Source: Herbidospora solisilvae
GTDB taxonomy: Bacteria; Actinomycetota; Actinomycetes; Streptosporangiales; Streptosporangiaceae
DNA length: 64,000 nt
NCBI RefSeq assembly: GCF_009901565.1
Contig: NZ_WXEW01000005.1
Coordinates: 547,176 to 611,175, forward strand
Direction of reading: 5' to 3'
In this document: positions 43,784 to 51,805 of the stretch, in pieces
Position numbering within the stretch: position 1 is the stretch's first letter
How the letters are laid out: each line of letters begins with the position of its first letter
Position numbers and translations under genes: made by a program
The notes under the pieces: generated by a model
Seen by the model: the letters and a program-made list of their open reading frames with translations, nothing else
What the model was told of the DNA's origin: nothing
Databases searched by the model: none

Positions 43784-44898
43784 AGCACCTCCAGCCGGGA
43801 GACCCACTTGGTCTGCAATACACCCGGCCGGTTGGGAGCGATGATCCGAGCCGGATAACCGTGGTCGAGCGAGAGCACCTCGTCGTTGAGGCGCAGCGCG
43901 AGGAGGGTCTGGGGGTCGTCGGCGTACGGGGCGGGCATCGCCGTGGTCCGGTAGTAGCCCCACACCTCCATCGACGTCACCCGCACCGCCGTGCCCGGCG
44001 GTATGCCCGCCCGTGCCAGCAGGTCGCGGATCGGCACGCCGGTCCACCAGGCGTCGACGCTCCATCCTTCGACGCAGGCGATCGGCAGGCGCACCCGCCG
44101 CTGCGGCAGGGCGGTCAGCTCCGCCAGGCTGATCCGGTACGGGGCCGGCCCGCCCACCTCCAGCGCCCAGTCCGCGGCCGAGGCGTGGGTGACCTGGGCG
44201 GCGGCGGCCGTCCGGTTGACGGGCACACCCTGGGTCGCGTTGTCGGGGTTGCGGGGCGCGAGCAGGTCGAAGGCGCGCAACGGGGTGAACGCCTGCCCGA
44301 CGGTCGTCAGGGTGACGGCGCCCACGGCCGCGCCGACCCCGGCGAGCAGGGCCCGGCGGTCGGCCGCGTCCACGTCGGACGTCTTCCTCCTCCAGTGGGC
44401 TCTGATCAGCGGCGCCTTCACGGCCAGGTGGAGCAGCAGCGACCCGGCCACGATCCAGGCGACGGCGTAGTGGGCCTGGGTGAACGAGAACGGCCACGGA
44501 TACCACTGCAAGATGTTGATCAGCCCGGTGAACAGCTCGAACACCGTCGCGGCGACGAGCAGGGCGATCGTCAGCCGCTCGACCAGGTGGGTGAGCGACC
44601 GGAACGGCGGCCAGGCGAACAGCCGGGGGTAGACCGTCCACAGTTTCGCCATGACCAGGACGATCGCCGCCAGCCCCGAGGCGACGTGCAATCCCTGCGT
44701 CAGCCGGTAGCCCCACACGGGCCGGGTCGGCAGCAGACCGGCCGCCCAGCCGGGCGGGTGCTGGAGGACGTGGCTGATCAGCCCGGTCAGGAAGCACACG
44801 ACGATCGCCGCCCCGAGCCAGCGGCCGATCGCCACGGCGGTGCGGGGGTCGTGCAACCGCCCTCTGAACTGCGGAAGCGCGGATCTCATGGCTCCCAT
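43780..44898 (-). CDS. Membrane-bound sulfite-oxidase-like molybdopterin oxidoreductase
   Basis: 372 aa from the ATG at 44898 (a second ATG is at 44889). The N-terminal third has cytochrome b561-like helices with histidines (FLTGLISHVLQH, LTQGLHVASG, LLLHLAVKAP). After RRALLAGVGAAVGA the C-terminal part is a sulfite-oxidase-type Mo domain with the Cys ligand in LPIACVEGWSVDAWW and SMEVWGYYRTTAMP. It likely transfers electrons to or from the membrane quinone pool; substrate unknown. Co-translated with the small membrane protein. Confidence 0.85.
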   Translation of the reverse strand: MGAMRSALPQFRGRLHDPRTAVAIGRWLGAAIVVCFLTGLISHVLQHPPGWAAGLLPTRPVWGYRLTQGLHVASGLAAIVLVMAKLWTVYPRLFAWPPFRSLTHLVERLTIALLVAATVFELFTGLINILQWYPWPFSFTQAHYAVAWIVAGSLLLHLAVKAPLIRAHWRRKTSDVDAADRRALLAGVGAAVGAVTLTTVGQAFTPLRAFDLLAPRNPDNATQGVPVNRTAAAAQVTHASAADWALEVGGPAPYRISLAELTALPQRRVRLPIACVEGWSVDAWWTGVPIRDLLARAGIPPGTAVRVTSMEVWGYYRTTAMPAPYADDPQTLLALRLNDEVLSLDHGYPARIIAPNRPGVLQTKWVSRLEVL

Positions 44899-45003
44899 GC
44901 AACCGCGCCGCGGCCCCGATCAGAGGGGCCGGACACCTTACGAAACCCGGACGTCCGGCCGCACGGGGATCTCTTCTGGCGGCGCGCGGGCCAGGGTGGC
45001 GGA

Positions 45004-46347
45004 GTGAGGCTCACCGTCGTCCTGCTCGCCGCCCTGGTCGCCGCCGTGGCCTGTGCGGTCACCCGTGCCGGGCAACTCGCCGACCCGGCCGGCCTGACCG
45101 CCTGGTACGCCGTGTGCTGGGTGCTGTTCGCGGCGGCGGCGTGGTCGCTGCGCCGCGTGCCCGCCCGCCGGGCCGCCGCGCTGGTGATCGCGGGCGGCCT
45201 CGCCGTAGGGGCGACCGGTCTCCTGGACGGCCCCCGGACCAGCACCGACTCCTACCGCTACGCCTGGGACGGCCGCGTCCAGGCCGCCGGCGTCTCCCCC
45301 TACGACCATCCTCCGGCCGACCGCGCCCTGACCGACCTGCGCGACGAATGGTTGTTCCCGGATCGCTCCGTCTGCTCCCAGACCTACCTGTCGTGGCTCC
45401 CGGAGGGCGGCTGCACCCGCATCAACCGCCCCACCGTGCCGACCATCTATCCACCGGTGGCCGAGGCCTACTTCCTGGCCGTGCACACGCTGTCGCCCTC
45501 TGGCTCCCGCAACAAACCGCTGCAGCTCGGCGGCCTGCTGCTGGCCCTGGCGACGACGTCGCTGCTGGTCCGCGTCGCCGGGGCCCGAGCCGCGTCCCTG
45601 TGGGCGTGGTGCCCGGCGGTGCCGGTCGAGGCGGTCAACAACGCCCACGCCGACGTGCTCGCCGTCCTGCTGGCCGTCGCCGGGATCGTGGTCGTGGCCC
45701 GCCGCCGCGTCGCCGGGGGAGCGCTGCTGGGCGCGGCCGTCGCCGCGAAGTTCCTGCCCGCGCTGCTGCTGCCCGGCGTTCTTTCCCGGGTACGCCGACC
45801 GCGCGACGCCCTGGCGGTCCTCGTGCCGGCTGGGGCGGTGGTGGCAGCCGCCTACCTGCCCTACCTGCTGGCCTCGAAGGCGTCGGTGTTCGGCTACCTC
45901 GCCGGATACACGGCCGAAGAGGGCTACCAGGACGCCTCCGACGGCCGCTACTCCCTCGTCAGATGGTTGCTCCCCGACGCCTGGGCGTTGCCGGTCGTCG
46001 TCGTGGTGATGGGCTGCGTGGCGGCGTACACGATGATCAAAGGCGACCCCGAACGGCCCTGGACCGGCGCGCTGACCGTCACGGGCACCGCCTTCCTGCT
46101 GCTCACCCCCGGCTACTCCTGGTACGCCCTGCTGGTCGTCGCCCTGGTCGCGCTCGACGGGCGGTGGGAATGGCTCGGCGTCGCCGCGGCCGGGGCGGTC
46201 GCCTACGTGACCGACATGGGCACGGCCGCCTACGCGGCCGCCGCCCTGCTCGTCGCCGGGGTGACCTGGTGTCGCGCAGTCGCCCGCGGGGTAGATCAAC
46301 GCCGCGCTGCGACAGCCGACGCCGGGGGACGGGAAAGCCAGGGATGA
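45004..46347 (+). CDS. GT87-like polyprenyl-phosphate mannosyltransferase
   Basis: 447 aa, GTG start. About ten transmembrane helices with an early outer loop carrying the catalytic Asp (RTSTDSYRYAWDGRVQAAG), SPYDHPP, and TVPTIYPPVAEAYFLAV. These are marks of GT-C glycosyltransferases of the GT87 family that use lipid-linked mannose on the outside of the membrane. It belongs with the GT2, DUF2064, methyltransferase and epimerase genes as one envelope-glycan locus. Confidence 0.85.
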   Translation: MRLTVVLLAALVAAVACAVTRAGQLADPAGLTAWYAVCWVLFAAAAWSLRRVPARRAAALVIAGGLAVGATGLLDGPRTSTDSYRYAWDGRVQAAGVSPYDHPPADRALTDLRDEWLFPDRSVCSQTYLSWLPEGGCTRINRPTVPTIYPPVAEAYFLAVHTLSPSGSRNKPLQLGGLLLALATTSLLVRVAGARAASLWAWCPAVPVEAVNNAHADVLAVLLAVAGIVVVARRRVAGGALLGAAVAAKFLPALLLPGVLSRVRRPRDALAVLVPAGAVVAAAYLPYLLASKASVFGYLAGYTAEEGYQDASDGRYSLVRWLLPDAWALPVVVVVMGCVAAYTMIKGDPERPWTGALTVTGTAFLLLTPGYSWYALLVVALVALDGRWEWLGVAAAGAVAYVTDMGTAAYAAAALLVAGVTWCRAVARGVDQRRAATADAGGRESQG

Positions 46348-46404
46348 CTGGTGATCTCCCTCATCACCCGTGCGGAACCTGCGGACGACTGACCGGATTT
46401 TGCA

Positions 46405-46421
46405 CGACCGATAACCGGTCG
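46405..46421. promoter_or_regulatory. CGACCG-N5-CGGTCG inverted repeat, candidate operator
   Basis: A 6-bp inverted repeat with a 5-nt centre (46405-46410 with 46416-46421) lies 72 nt before the inferred amidase start. A third GACCGG copy is at 46391. It could bind a regulator of the acetamidase gene. Confidence 0.4.
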
Positions 46422-46492
46422 AAACACCCGCCGGTCACTGTGGAGCCACATCCGAGCCCCCCGAGAGCTCGTGCCACGGATGGGAGTTCACC

Positions 46493-47746
46493 ATTTCCAC
46501 CAACCACTGGAGCTCGGCGAGCCGCCGCAGCCTGCTGGCCGCCGGCCTGGCCGCGACCTTCGCGGCCACCCTCCCCGCCCCCGCCAAGGCGTCGCCCGGT
46601 GACAAGGGCCACCCGAAACCCGTGAAGTGGGACCACCACCTCAGATCCACCCCGGACAAACTGCACTGGGGCGGCTACCCGATCGGCTGGACCCCCGGCC
46701 TCACGATGAGGTCAGGCCAGACCGTCCGCGTCGACACCCTCTCCCACCAGGGCTTCACCAACCCCGCCATCCACCCGCACGACTACTTCGGCGCCTTCGG
46801 GGTGAACCCGAAGGAGATCCTCCCCGACGGCATCGCCTTCTGGCAGACCCTCCCCGAACGCGAGGCCACCGGCAGACGGTACGGCGGCCACGTCCTGACC
46901 GGCCCCATCTACGTCGAAGGCGCGGAGCCGGGCGACACCATCGCGATCGACATCCTGGACGTCGACACCCGGGTCCCCTACGGCTTCAACAACACCGCCC
47001 CGACCGGCGGCGTCATGGCGACGTTCTACCCGGGTTGGCGCGAGGGCGACCAGGGCCTCGACATCCCCGCCGTCATCCCGCCCGACCTCCCGGCCGGCGT
47101 CTGGCCCGACGTCCGCACCCACCTTTACCGGACCGGCATGCACCGCGGCGAAGAGGTCGTCTTCTTCGCCGACGACATCATCATCCCGACCCACAAGTTC
47201 ATGGGCATCATCGCGGTCGCCTCGCCCACCGGCGAGTTCATCGGCAACACCGAGAACGAGCCGCCACCCGCCACCGGCGTGCAGAACTCGACGCCTCCGG
47301 GCAAGTTCGGCGGCAACATGGACGTCCGCGACCTCAACGTCGGCACGACCCTCTACCTGCCGGTCTTCCAGCCGGGAGCGCAGATCTTCATCGGCGACCC
47401 GCACAGCTGCCAGGGCGACGGCGAGGTCAGCGGCACGGCGGTCGAACACTCGCTGTCCGGGACGTTCCGCATCACCGTGATCAAGAACACGACGACCGAA
47501 CTGCCGTGGGCCGAGACCGACGACCACTGGATCATGATGGGCATCCACTGGGACCTCGACCGGGCGATGCGGATCGCGGTCGAGAAGACCGTGGACTTCC
47601 TGGTCACGACCCAAGGGCTGACCGTACCGAAGGCCTACTCGTTCGCCTCGATCGCGGTGAACTACCACAACGCCGAGGTCGTCGACCGGACGCAGGTGGT
47701 GACCGGCTACATCCCGAAGAACGTCTTCAAGGGCCGCCGGCGCTGA
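46493..47746 (+). CDS. Acetamidase/formamidase-family enzyme with Tat-like signal and apparent ATT start
   Basis: The catalytic body is clear: LTGPIYVEGAEPGDTIAIDI, FGGNMDVRDL and GDPHSCQGDGEVSGTAVE are hallmarks of FmdA/AmdA amidases, which release ammonia from short amides. The frame stays open upstream of the GTG at 46622 and encodes a twin-arginine signal (SASRRSLLAAGLAATFAAT, ending near PAPAKAS). No ATG, GTG or TTG opens that signal. The best candidate is ATT at 46493, 6 nt after GGGAG, giving 417 aa. Either the rare ATT codon is used, or a point change has damaged the start; a GTG at 46622 would give a cytosolic form of 374 aa. Confidence 0.8.
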   Translation: MSTNHWSSASRRSLLAAGLAATFAATLPAPAKASPGDKGHPKPVKWDHHLRSTPDKLHWGGYPIGWTPGLTMRSGQTVRVDTLSHQGFTNPAIHPHDYFGAFGVNPKEILPDGIAFWQTLPEREATGRRYGGHVLTGPIYVEGAEPGDTIAIDILDVDTRVPYGFNNTAPTGGVMATFYPGWREGDQGLDIPAVIPPDLPAGVWPDVRTHLYRTGMHRGEEVVFFADDIIIPTHKFMGIIAVASPTGEFIGNTENEPPPATGVQNSTPPGKFGGNMDVRDLNVGTTLYLPVFQPGAQIFIGDPHSCQGDGEVSGTAVEHSLSGTFRITVIKNTTTELPWAETDDHWIMMGIHWDLDRAMRIAVEKTVDFLVTTQGLTVPKAYSFASIAVNYHNAEVVDRTQVVTGYIPKNVFKGRRR

Positions 47747-47925
47747 ACCGGGGCGATCGGGTGCGGTCCTGACGGGGTGGCGGAGCGGATTCGCTTCGCC
47801 ATGCCCCCAGACCCCGGTGAGCCCAGATTGATCGCCGGGAAGACGATCAACTTGCCGACCTGTGGGCAGCACCGAAGTTCTCGCCGACCCGGAAGCGGTC
47901 GCGTCCCTATTCGGAGGTGCCTGAC

Positions 47926-48078
47926 ATGGCCGTGTTCGAGCTGATCTGCTACCTGATCGCGTTCGTTCTCTTCGTCCTCGCCGCGCTCAACGTCGGCGCC
48001 CGCTTCAACCTGATGGCGGCCGGACTCGCGGCAGCCGTCCTGCCGACCCTGGTCGAGGCGTTCAACGCTCTGAACTGA
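47926..48078 (+). CDS. 50-aa small membrane protein
   Basis: ATG at 47926 with GGAGG 8 nt upstream, TGA at 48076-48078. The product has two hydrophobic helices (ICYLIAFVLFVLAALNV and LMAAGLAAAVLPTLVEAF) and almost no soluble part. This hydrophobic-hairpin pattern is typical of tiny actinobacterial membrane proteins. It is followed by a hairpin at 48134-48160. Function unknown. Confidence 0.7.
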   Translation: MAVFELICYLIAFVLFVLAALNVGARFNLMAAGLAAAVLPTLVEAFNALN

Positions 48079-48133
48079 GGAGCCGTTTCGAGAAAGCTCT
48101 CCAAGAGAGGGATCGCTTCTTGCGGCCGCCCAC

Positions 48134-48160
48134 GAGCCGGCGTAATCCGCTCGCCGGCTC
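48134..48160 (+). terminator. Hairpin after the 50-aa membrane protein
   Basis: A perfect 9-bp stem (48134-48142 with 48152-48160) with a 9-nt loop, 56 nt after the stop. No T-run. Between here and 48386 I see no gene; the stretch is AT-richer toward its end. Confidence 0.5.
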
Positions 48161-48386
48161 AATGGACGGTGTATTCGATTCTGTACGGATAGACGGCGCT
48201 CGGCCGGTGTGCGACGCGGAAAGCGGAATCACCGATGAGCGACCGTGAATCACCGGCCAGGCGACAGGGTCCGCACGGTGGTTCACGGAATCGCCGTCTT
48301 CGTTTCCCGACGGCACGGACTGTCGACTCCGCGTGATACGTGCTACCGTCAATTTCAGCCGCAGTTGTGATTTCCGAAAACTTCAG

Positions 48387-48423
48387 GTGCCTCACCGGGT
48401 TTCATGCCGGTGACGGCACTTTT
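48387..48423 (+). terminator. Intrinsic terminator or attenuator before the glycan operon
   Basis: GTGCC-TCACCGG pairs with CCGGTGA-(C)-GGCAC (48387-48398 with 48407-48419, one bulged base), followed by TTTTGTATTTC. It lies 72 nt before the first glycosyltransferase start, downstream of an AT-rich stretch suited to a promoter. It may attenuate the operon rather than end an upstream gene. Confidence 0.6.
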
Positions 48424-48494
48424 GTATTTCTGGAGCTTTTCCAGATGGGGTGATCACCGTAGGTGGAGAACATCGTCCCGGCGTGAGGCGCTCC

Positions 48495-49502
48495 GTGAAG
48501 GTGGCCCTGCTCGGGCCGATCGCCTGGCGTACGCCTCCGCTTCATTACGGTCCGTGGGAGCAGGTGACGAGCCTGCTCGCCGAAGGGCTCGTCGCCCGGG
48601 GGGTCGAGGTGACCCTGTTCGCCACCCTCGACTCGGTCACGTCGGGGTCGCTCGACGGAGTGTGTCCGCACGGGTATGCCGACGATCCACGGCTCGACGG
48701 ACGCGTGTGGGAGGCGATGCACGTCGCCCACGCGCTGGGGCGTTCGGCCGAGTTCGATCTCGTCCACAATCATCTCGACTGGTTGCCCCTGGCCTTCGCC
48801 GGTCAGTGCCGTGCCCCGCTGCTCACCACCGTCCACGGCTTCTCCGGAAAGGGCATCCTGCCCGCCTATGCGCGGGCACGATCGGCCTACGTGTCCATCT
48901 CGGACGCCGACCGTGCGCCGGAACTGGATTACGTCGCCACCGTCCACCACGGCATCGATCTCGACGCCCTCCCCTTCTCCGCCGAGGGCGGTTCCCGGCT
49001 CATCAGTTTCGGCCGCGTTCATCCCGACAAGGGAACGCACACCGCGATCGAGATCGCCCGGCGGGCGGGCATGCCGCTGACCATCTGCGGAATCGTCCAG
49101 GACGAGCGGTATTTCGAGGAGCGGATCGCTCCGATGGTCGACGGGGAACAGGTGCGGTTCCTCGGATCGGTCGGCCCAGAGCGGCGTGGCGAGATCCTCG
49201 GCGGCGGCGCCGCCCTCCTGCATCCCATCGACTTCGACGAACCGTTCGGCCTGTCGGTGGTCGAGGCGATGGCCTGCGGAACGCCCGTCATCGCCTACCG
49301 CCGCGGCTCCATGGCCGAGGTCGTGGACCAGGGTGTGACGGGCTTTCTGGTGGATTCACTCGACGAGGCCGTCGCCGCGGTGGCGCGCGTCGGGACGATC
49401 GATCGTGTGGGCTGCCGGGCGCGGGCGGAACACAGATTCAGCGTGCACAAAATGGTCACTAATTATCTGCGGGTATATGATGAATTGTTAGGACGTCGAT
49501 AA
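48495..49502 (+). CDS. GT4 glycosyltransferase
   Basis: 335 aa from the GTG at 48495 (GAGG 8 nt upstream). GT-B fold: VALLGPIAWRTPPLHYGPWE at the N-terminus, DLVHNHLDWLPLAF, GRVHPDKGTHTAIEIA, and the donor site FDEPFGLSVVEAMACGTPVI. First gene of an operon with a second GT4, an alpha/alpha-barrel protein and a GH130. Sugar specificity unknown. Confidence 0.88.
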   Translation: MKVALLGPIAWRTPPLHYGPWEQVTSLLAEGLVARGVEVTLFATLDSVTSGSLDGVCPHGYADDPRLDGRVWEAMHVAHALGRSAEFDLVHNHLDWLPLAFAGQCRAPLLTTVHGFSGKGILPAYARARSAYVSISDADRAPELDYVATVHHGIDLDALPFSAEGGSRLISFGRVHPDKGTHTAIEIARRAGMPLTICGIVQDERYFEERIAPMVDGEQVRFLGSVGPERRGEILGGGAALLHPIDFDEPFGLSVVEAMACGTPVIAYRRGSMAEVVDQGVTGFLVDSLDEAVAAVARVGTIDRVGCRARAEHRFSVHKMVTNYLRVYDELLGRR

Positions 49503-49691
49503 CGTCTCGCAATGTCGTTTCTGCCGCAGATCCCGCCATCGCCGAGGATCGCGGCAGCCGGGCACCCGCACGAGGGCGGGCCCCCGGTGACAGGCTCGCG
49601 AATTCATCGCCCAGGCGACGTACAGCCCTCTTCATCGAGCGAGCCCGCACGACATGCATCCTGGTGTGGGCGCTACTGGAAGGCATGACAG

Positions 49692-50804
49692 TTGGCCTGC
49701 ACATATGGCTTTCTCAGTACCCATCCGCCCACCCGCTGCGGGCTGGCGACCTTCAACTCCGCGCTGGCCGCCCATCTCGGCGGCGGCGGAATCGTCCGGG
49801 TCACCGCGGACGGCGACGACGCACGGCCCCGGCCCGGAGTCGTGCACACCTGGGCCGCGGAAGCGCCCGACGGATGGAGCGCGGCGGCTTCCGCCCTGGA
49901 GAACTTCGACGTGGCGGTCGTCCAGCACGAATACGGCATCTATCCGGGGCCGGACGGCCAGGATGTCCTGCCGTTGCTGCGGTCGCTGGCCGTGCCCAGC
50001 GTCGTGGTGCTGCACACCGTCCTGACCAGGCCCACGTACCGGCAGAGGGTGCTGCTCGAGGAGATCGTGGCCGCCGCCGGCGCCGTCGTGACCATGACCG
50101 ACACCGCGCGTGGCCGGTTGCTGGCGGGCTATCACGTCGACCCCGACAAGGTTCACCTCATTCCCCATGGAACCGCCGACCACAGGCGGGTGCCCGCCCG
50201 GCGACTGTCCCGGCCCCATCTGCTGACCTGGGGGTTGCTGGGTCCCGGCAAGGGCATCGAGTGGGCGGTGCGCGCGCTGGCGCTCCTCGACGAGGTGTCG
50301 CCGATCTACACCATCGCCGGCCGGACCCACCCCAAGGTGCTGGAGGCCGAGGGCGAGTCCTACCGCGACGGTCTGCGTGAGATCGCCGACGTCCTCGGCG
50401 TGTCCGCGTCCGTCCGGCACGACCCCGTCTACCTGGACCAGGATTCGCTGAGCCGGCTCGTGCGTTCGGCGGACGTCGTCGTGCTGCCCTACGACTCGGC
50501 GGAACAGGTCACCTCGGGTGTGCTCATCGAGGCCGTCGCCGCGGGCGTGCCCGTGGTCGCCACCTCGTTCCCGCACGCCGTGGAGCTGCTCACGGGTGGT
50601 CCGGGGCTGCTGGTGCCCCACCGTGACCCCGCCGCGCTCGCCGCCGCCGTACGCCGTGTCCTCAGGGAGCCCGGGCTGGCCGCCGAGCTCGTCGGGCGGA
50701 CACCCGCCCTTGCTCCGACCCTGATGTGGCCCGCGGTCGCCGCCCGGTACGCCGGCCTGGCCGGGTCACTGCTCGCCGGGCGATCGGCCGCGATGTCGCC
50801 ATGA
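49692..50804 (+). CDS. GT4 glycosyltransferase (second)
   Basis: 370 aa, TTG start with GGAAGG about 8 nt upstream. YGFLSTHPPTRCGLATFNSA, DVAVVQHEYGIYPG, WGLLGPGKGIEWAVRAL and AEQVTSGVLIEAVAAGVPVV match GT4 enzymes found beside GH130 genes. Stop overlaps the next ATG. Probably acts with the first GT4 in making a mannose-type oligosaccharide. Confidence 0.88.
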   Translation: MACTYGFLSTHPPTRCGLATFNSALAAHLGGGGIVRVTADGDDARPRPGVVHTWAAEAPDGWSAAASALENFDVAVVQHEYGIYPGPDGQDVLPLLRSLAVPSVVVLHTVLTRPTYRQRVLLEEIVAAAGAVVTMTDTARGRLLAGYHVDPDKVHLIPHGTADHRRVPARRLSRPHLLTWGLLGPGKGIEWAVRALALLDEVSPIYTIAGRTHPKVLEAEGESYRDGLREIADVLGVSASVRHDPVYLDQDSLSRLVRSADVVVLPYDSAEQVTSGVLIEAVAAGVPVVATSFPHAVELLTGGPGLLVPHRDPAALAAAVRRVLREPGLAAELVGRTPALAPTLMWPAVAARYAGLAGSLLAGRSAAMSP

Positions 50805-51805
50805 CCACCTTCACATCGGATTACCGGCACCTGATCCGGCTGAGCGACGACACCGGTCTGTTCGAGCACGCGCGGCACGCCGTCGTCCGCCGCCATCACG
50901 GCTACTGCACCGACGACGTCGCCCGCGGCCTGGTCGTCGTCAGCCGGGAACCCCGCCCATCCCGTCGGCTGATCCGCTTGTCGGAGTGTTACCTGACCTT
51001 TCTCACCCACGCCCAAGACGACTCCGGCGCGTTCCGCAACCGCCTGGGGTTCGATCGGCGCTGGCGCGACCATCCGGGGCTCGGCGACTGGTGGGGCCGG
51101 GCCATGTGGGGCCTGGGCACCGCCGCCGCCCGCGACGCCTCCCCATGGATCCGGGAGGAAGCCCTGTCCGCCTTCGCAGCGGGAGCCGGGCGGCGCTCCT
51201 CGCACCTTCGTGCCATGGCCTTCGCGGGGCTGGGCGCGGCGGAGGTCCTGCGAGCCGCCCCGGACAGCGCCGTGGCCGCGGCCCTGCTGACGGACGCCGC
51301 CGAGGCCGTCGGCATGTCCGCGGAGGATCCCTCCTGGCCCTGGCCTCAGCCCCACCTGACGTACGCCAACGCCGCGCTCGCCGAAGTGCTCATCGCGGCC
51401 GGGGACCTGAGCGGCGACCGGCACCTGCTCGACAGAGGTCTGCGGCTGCTCACCTGGCTCTGCGGCGTCCAGACGAGGGACGGCCGGTTCTCGGTCGTGC
51501 CCACCGCCGGCTGGCGCCGGGACGGACCGCGAGACCGCTACGACCAGCAGCCGATCGAGGTGGCCGCACTGGCCGACGCCTGCGCCGCCGCCGCGCTCGC
51601 CACCGGCGACCCTTCGTGGCTGGACGAGGTGCGGCGGGCCGCAGGCTGGTTCTACGGCGCCAACGACGCGAATGCCCTGATGTGGGACCCGGTCACCGGG
51701 GGCGGCTACGACGGCCTGACCGGCCACGGCCCCAACCTCAACCAGGGCGCGGAGTCCACCATCGCCCTGATCTCCACGATGCAGCACGCCCGGACGCTGC
51801 CGTGA
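50801..51805 (+). CDS. Alpha/alpha-barrel carbohydrate-active protein
   Basis: 334 aa, ATGA overlap. Repeated helical hairpins with aromatic and acidic residues (YCTDDVARGLVVV, GLGDWWGRAMWGLGTAAA, RYDQQPIEVAALADACAAA, DPVTGGGYDGL, NQGAESTIALIS) fit the alpha6/alpha6 barrel of N-acyl-glucosamine 2-epimerases and glycosidases. It is regularly found between GT4 and GH130 genes. Activity unassigned. Confidence 0.75.
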   Translation: MTTFTSDYRHLIRLSDDTGLFEHARHAVVRRHHGYCTDDVARGLVVVSREPRPSRRLIRLSECYLTFLTHAQDDSGAFRNRLGFDRRWRDHPGLGDWWGRAMWGLGTAAARDASPWIREEALSAFAAGAGRRSSHLRAMAFAGLGAAEVLRAAPDSAVAAALLTDAAEAVGMSAEDPSWPWPQPHLTYANAALAEVLIAAGDLSGDRHLLDRGLRLLTWLCGVQTRDGRFSVVPTAGWRRDGPRDRYDQQPIEVAALADACAAAALATGDPSWLDEVRRAAGWFYGANDANALMWDPVTGGGYDGLTGHGPNLNQGAESTIALISTMQHARTLP

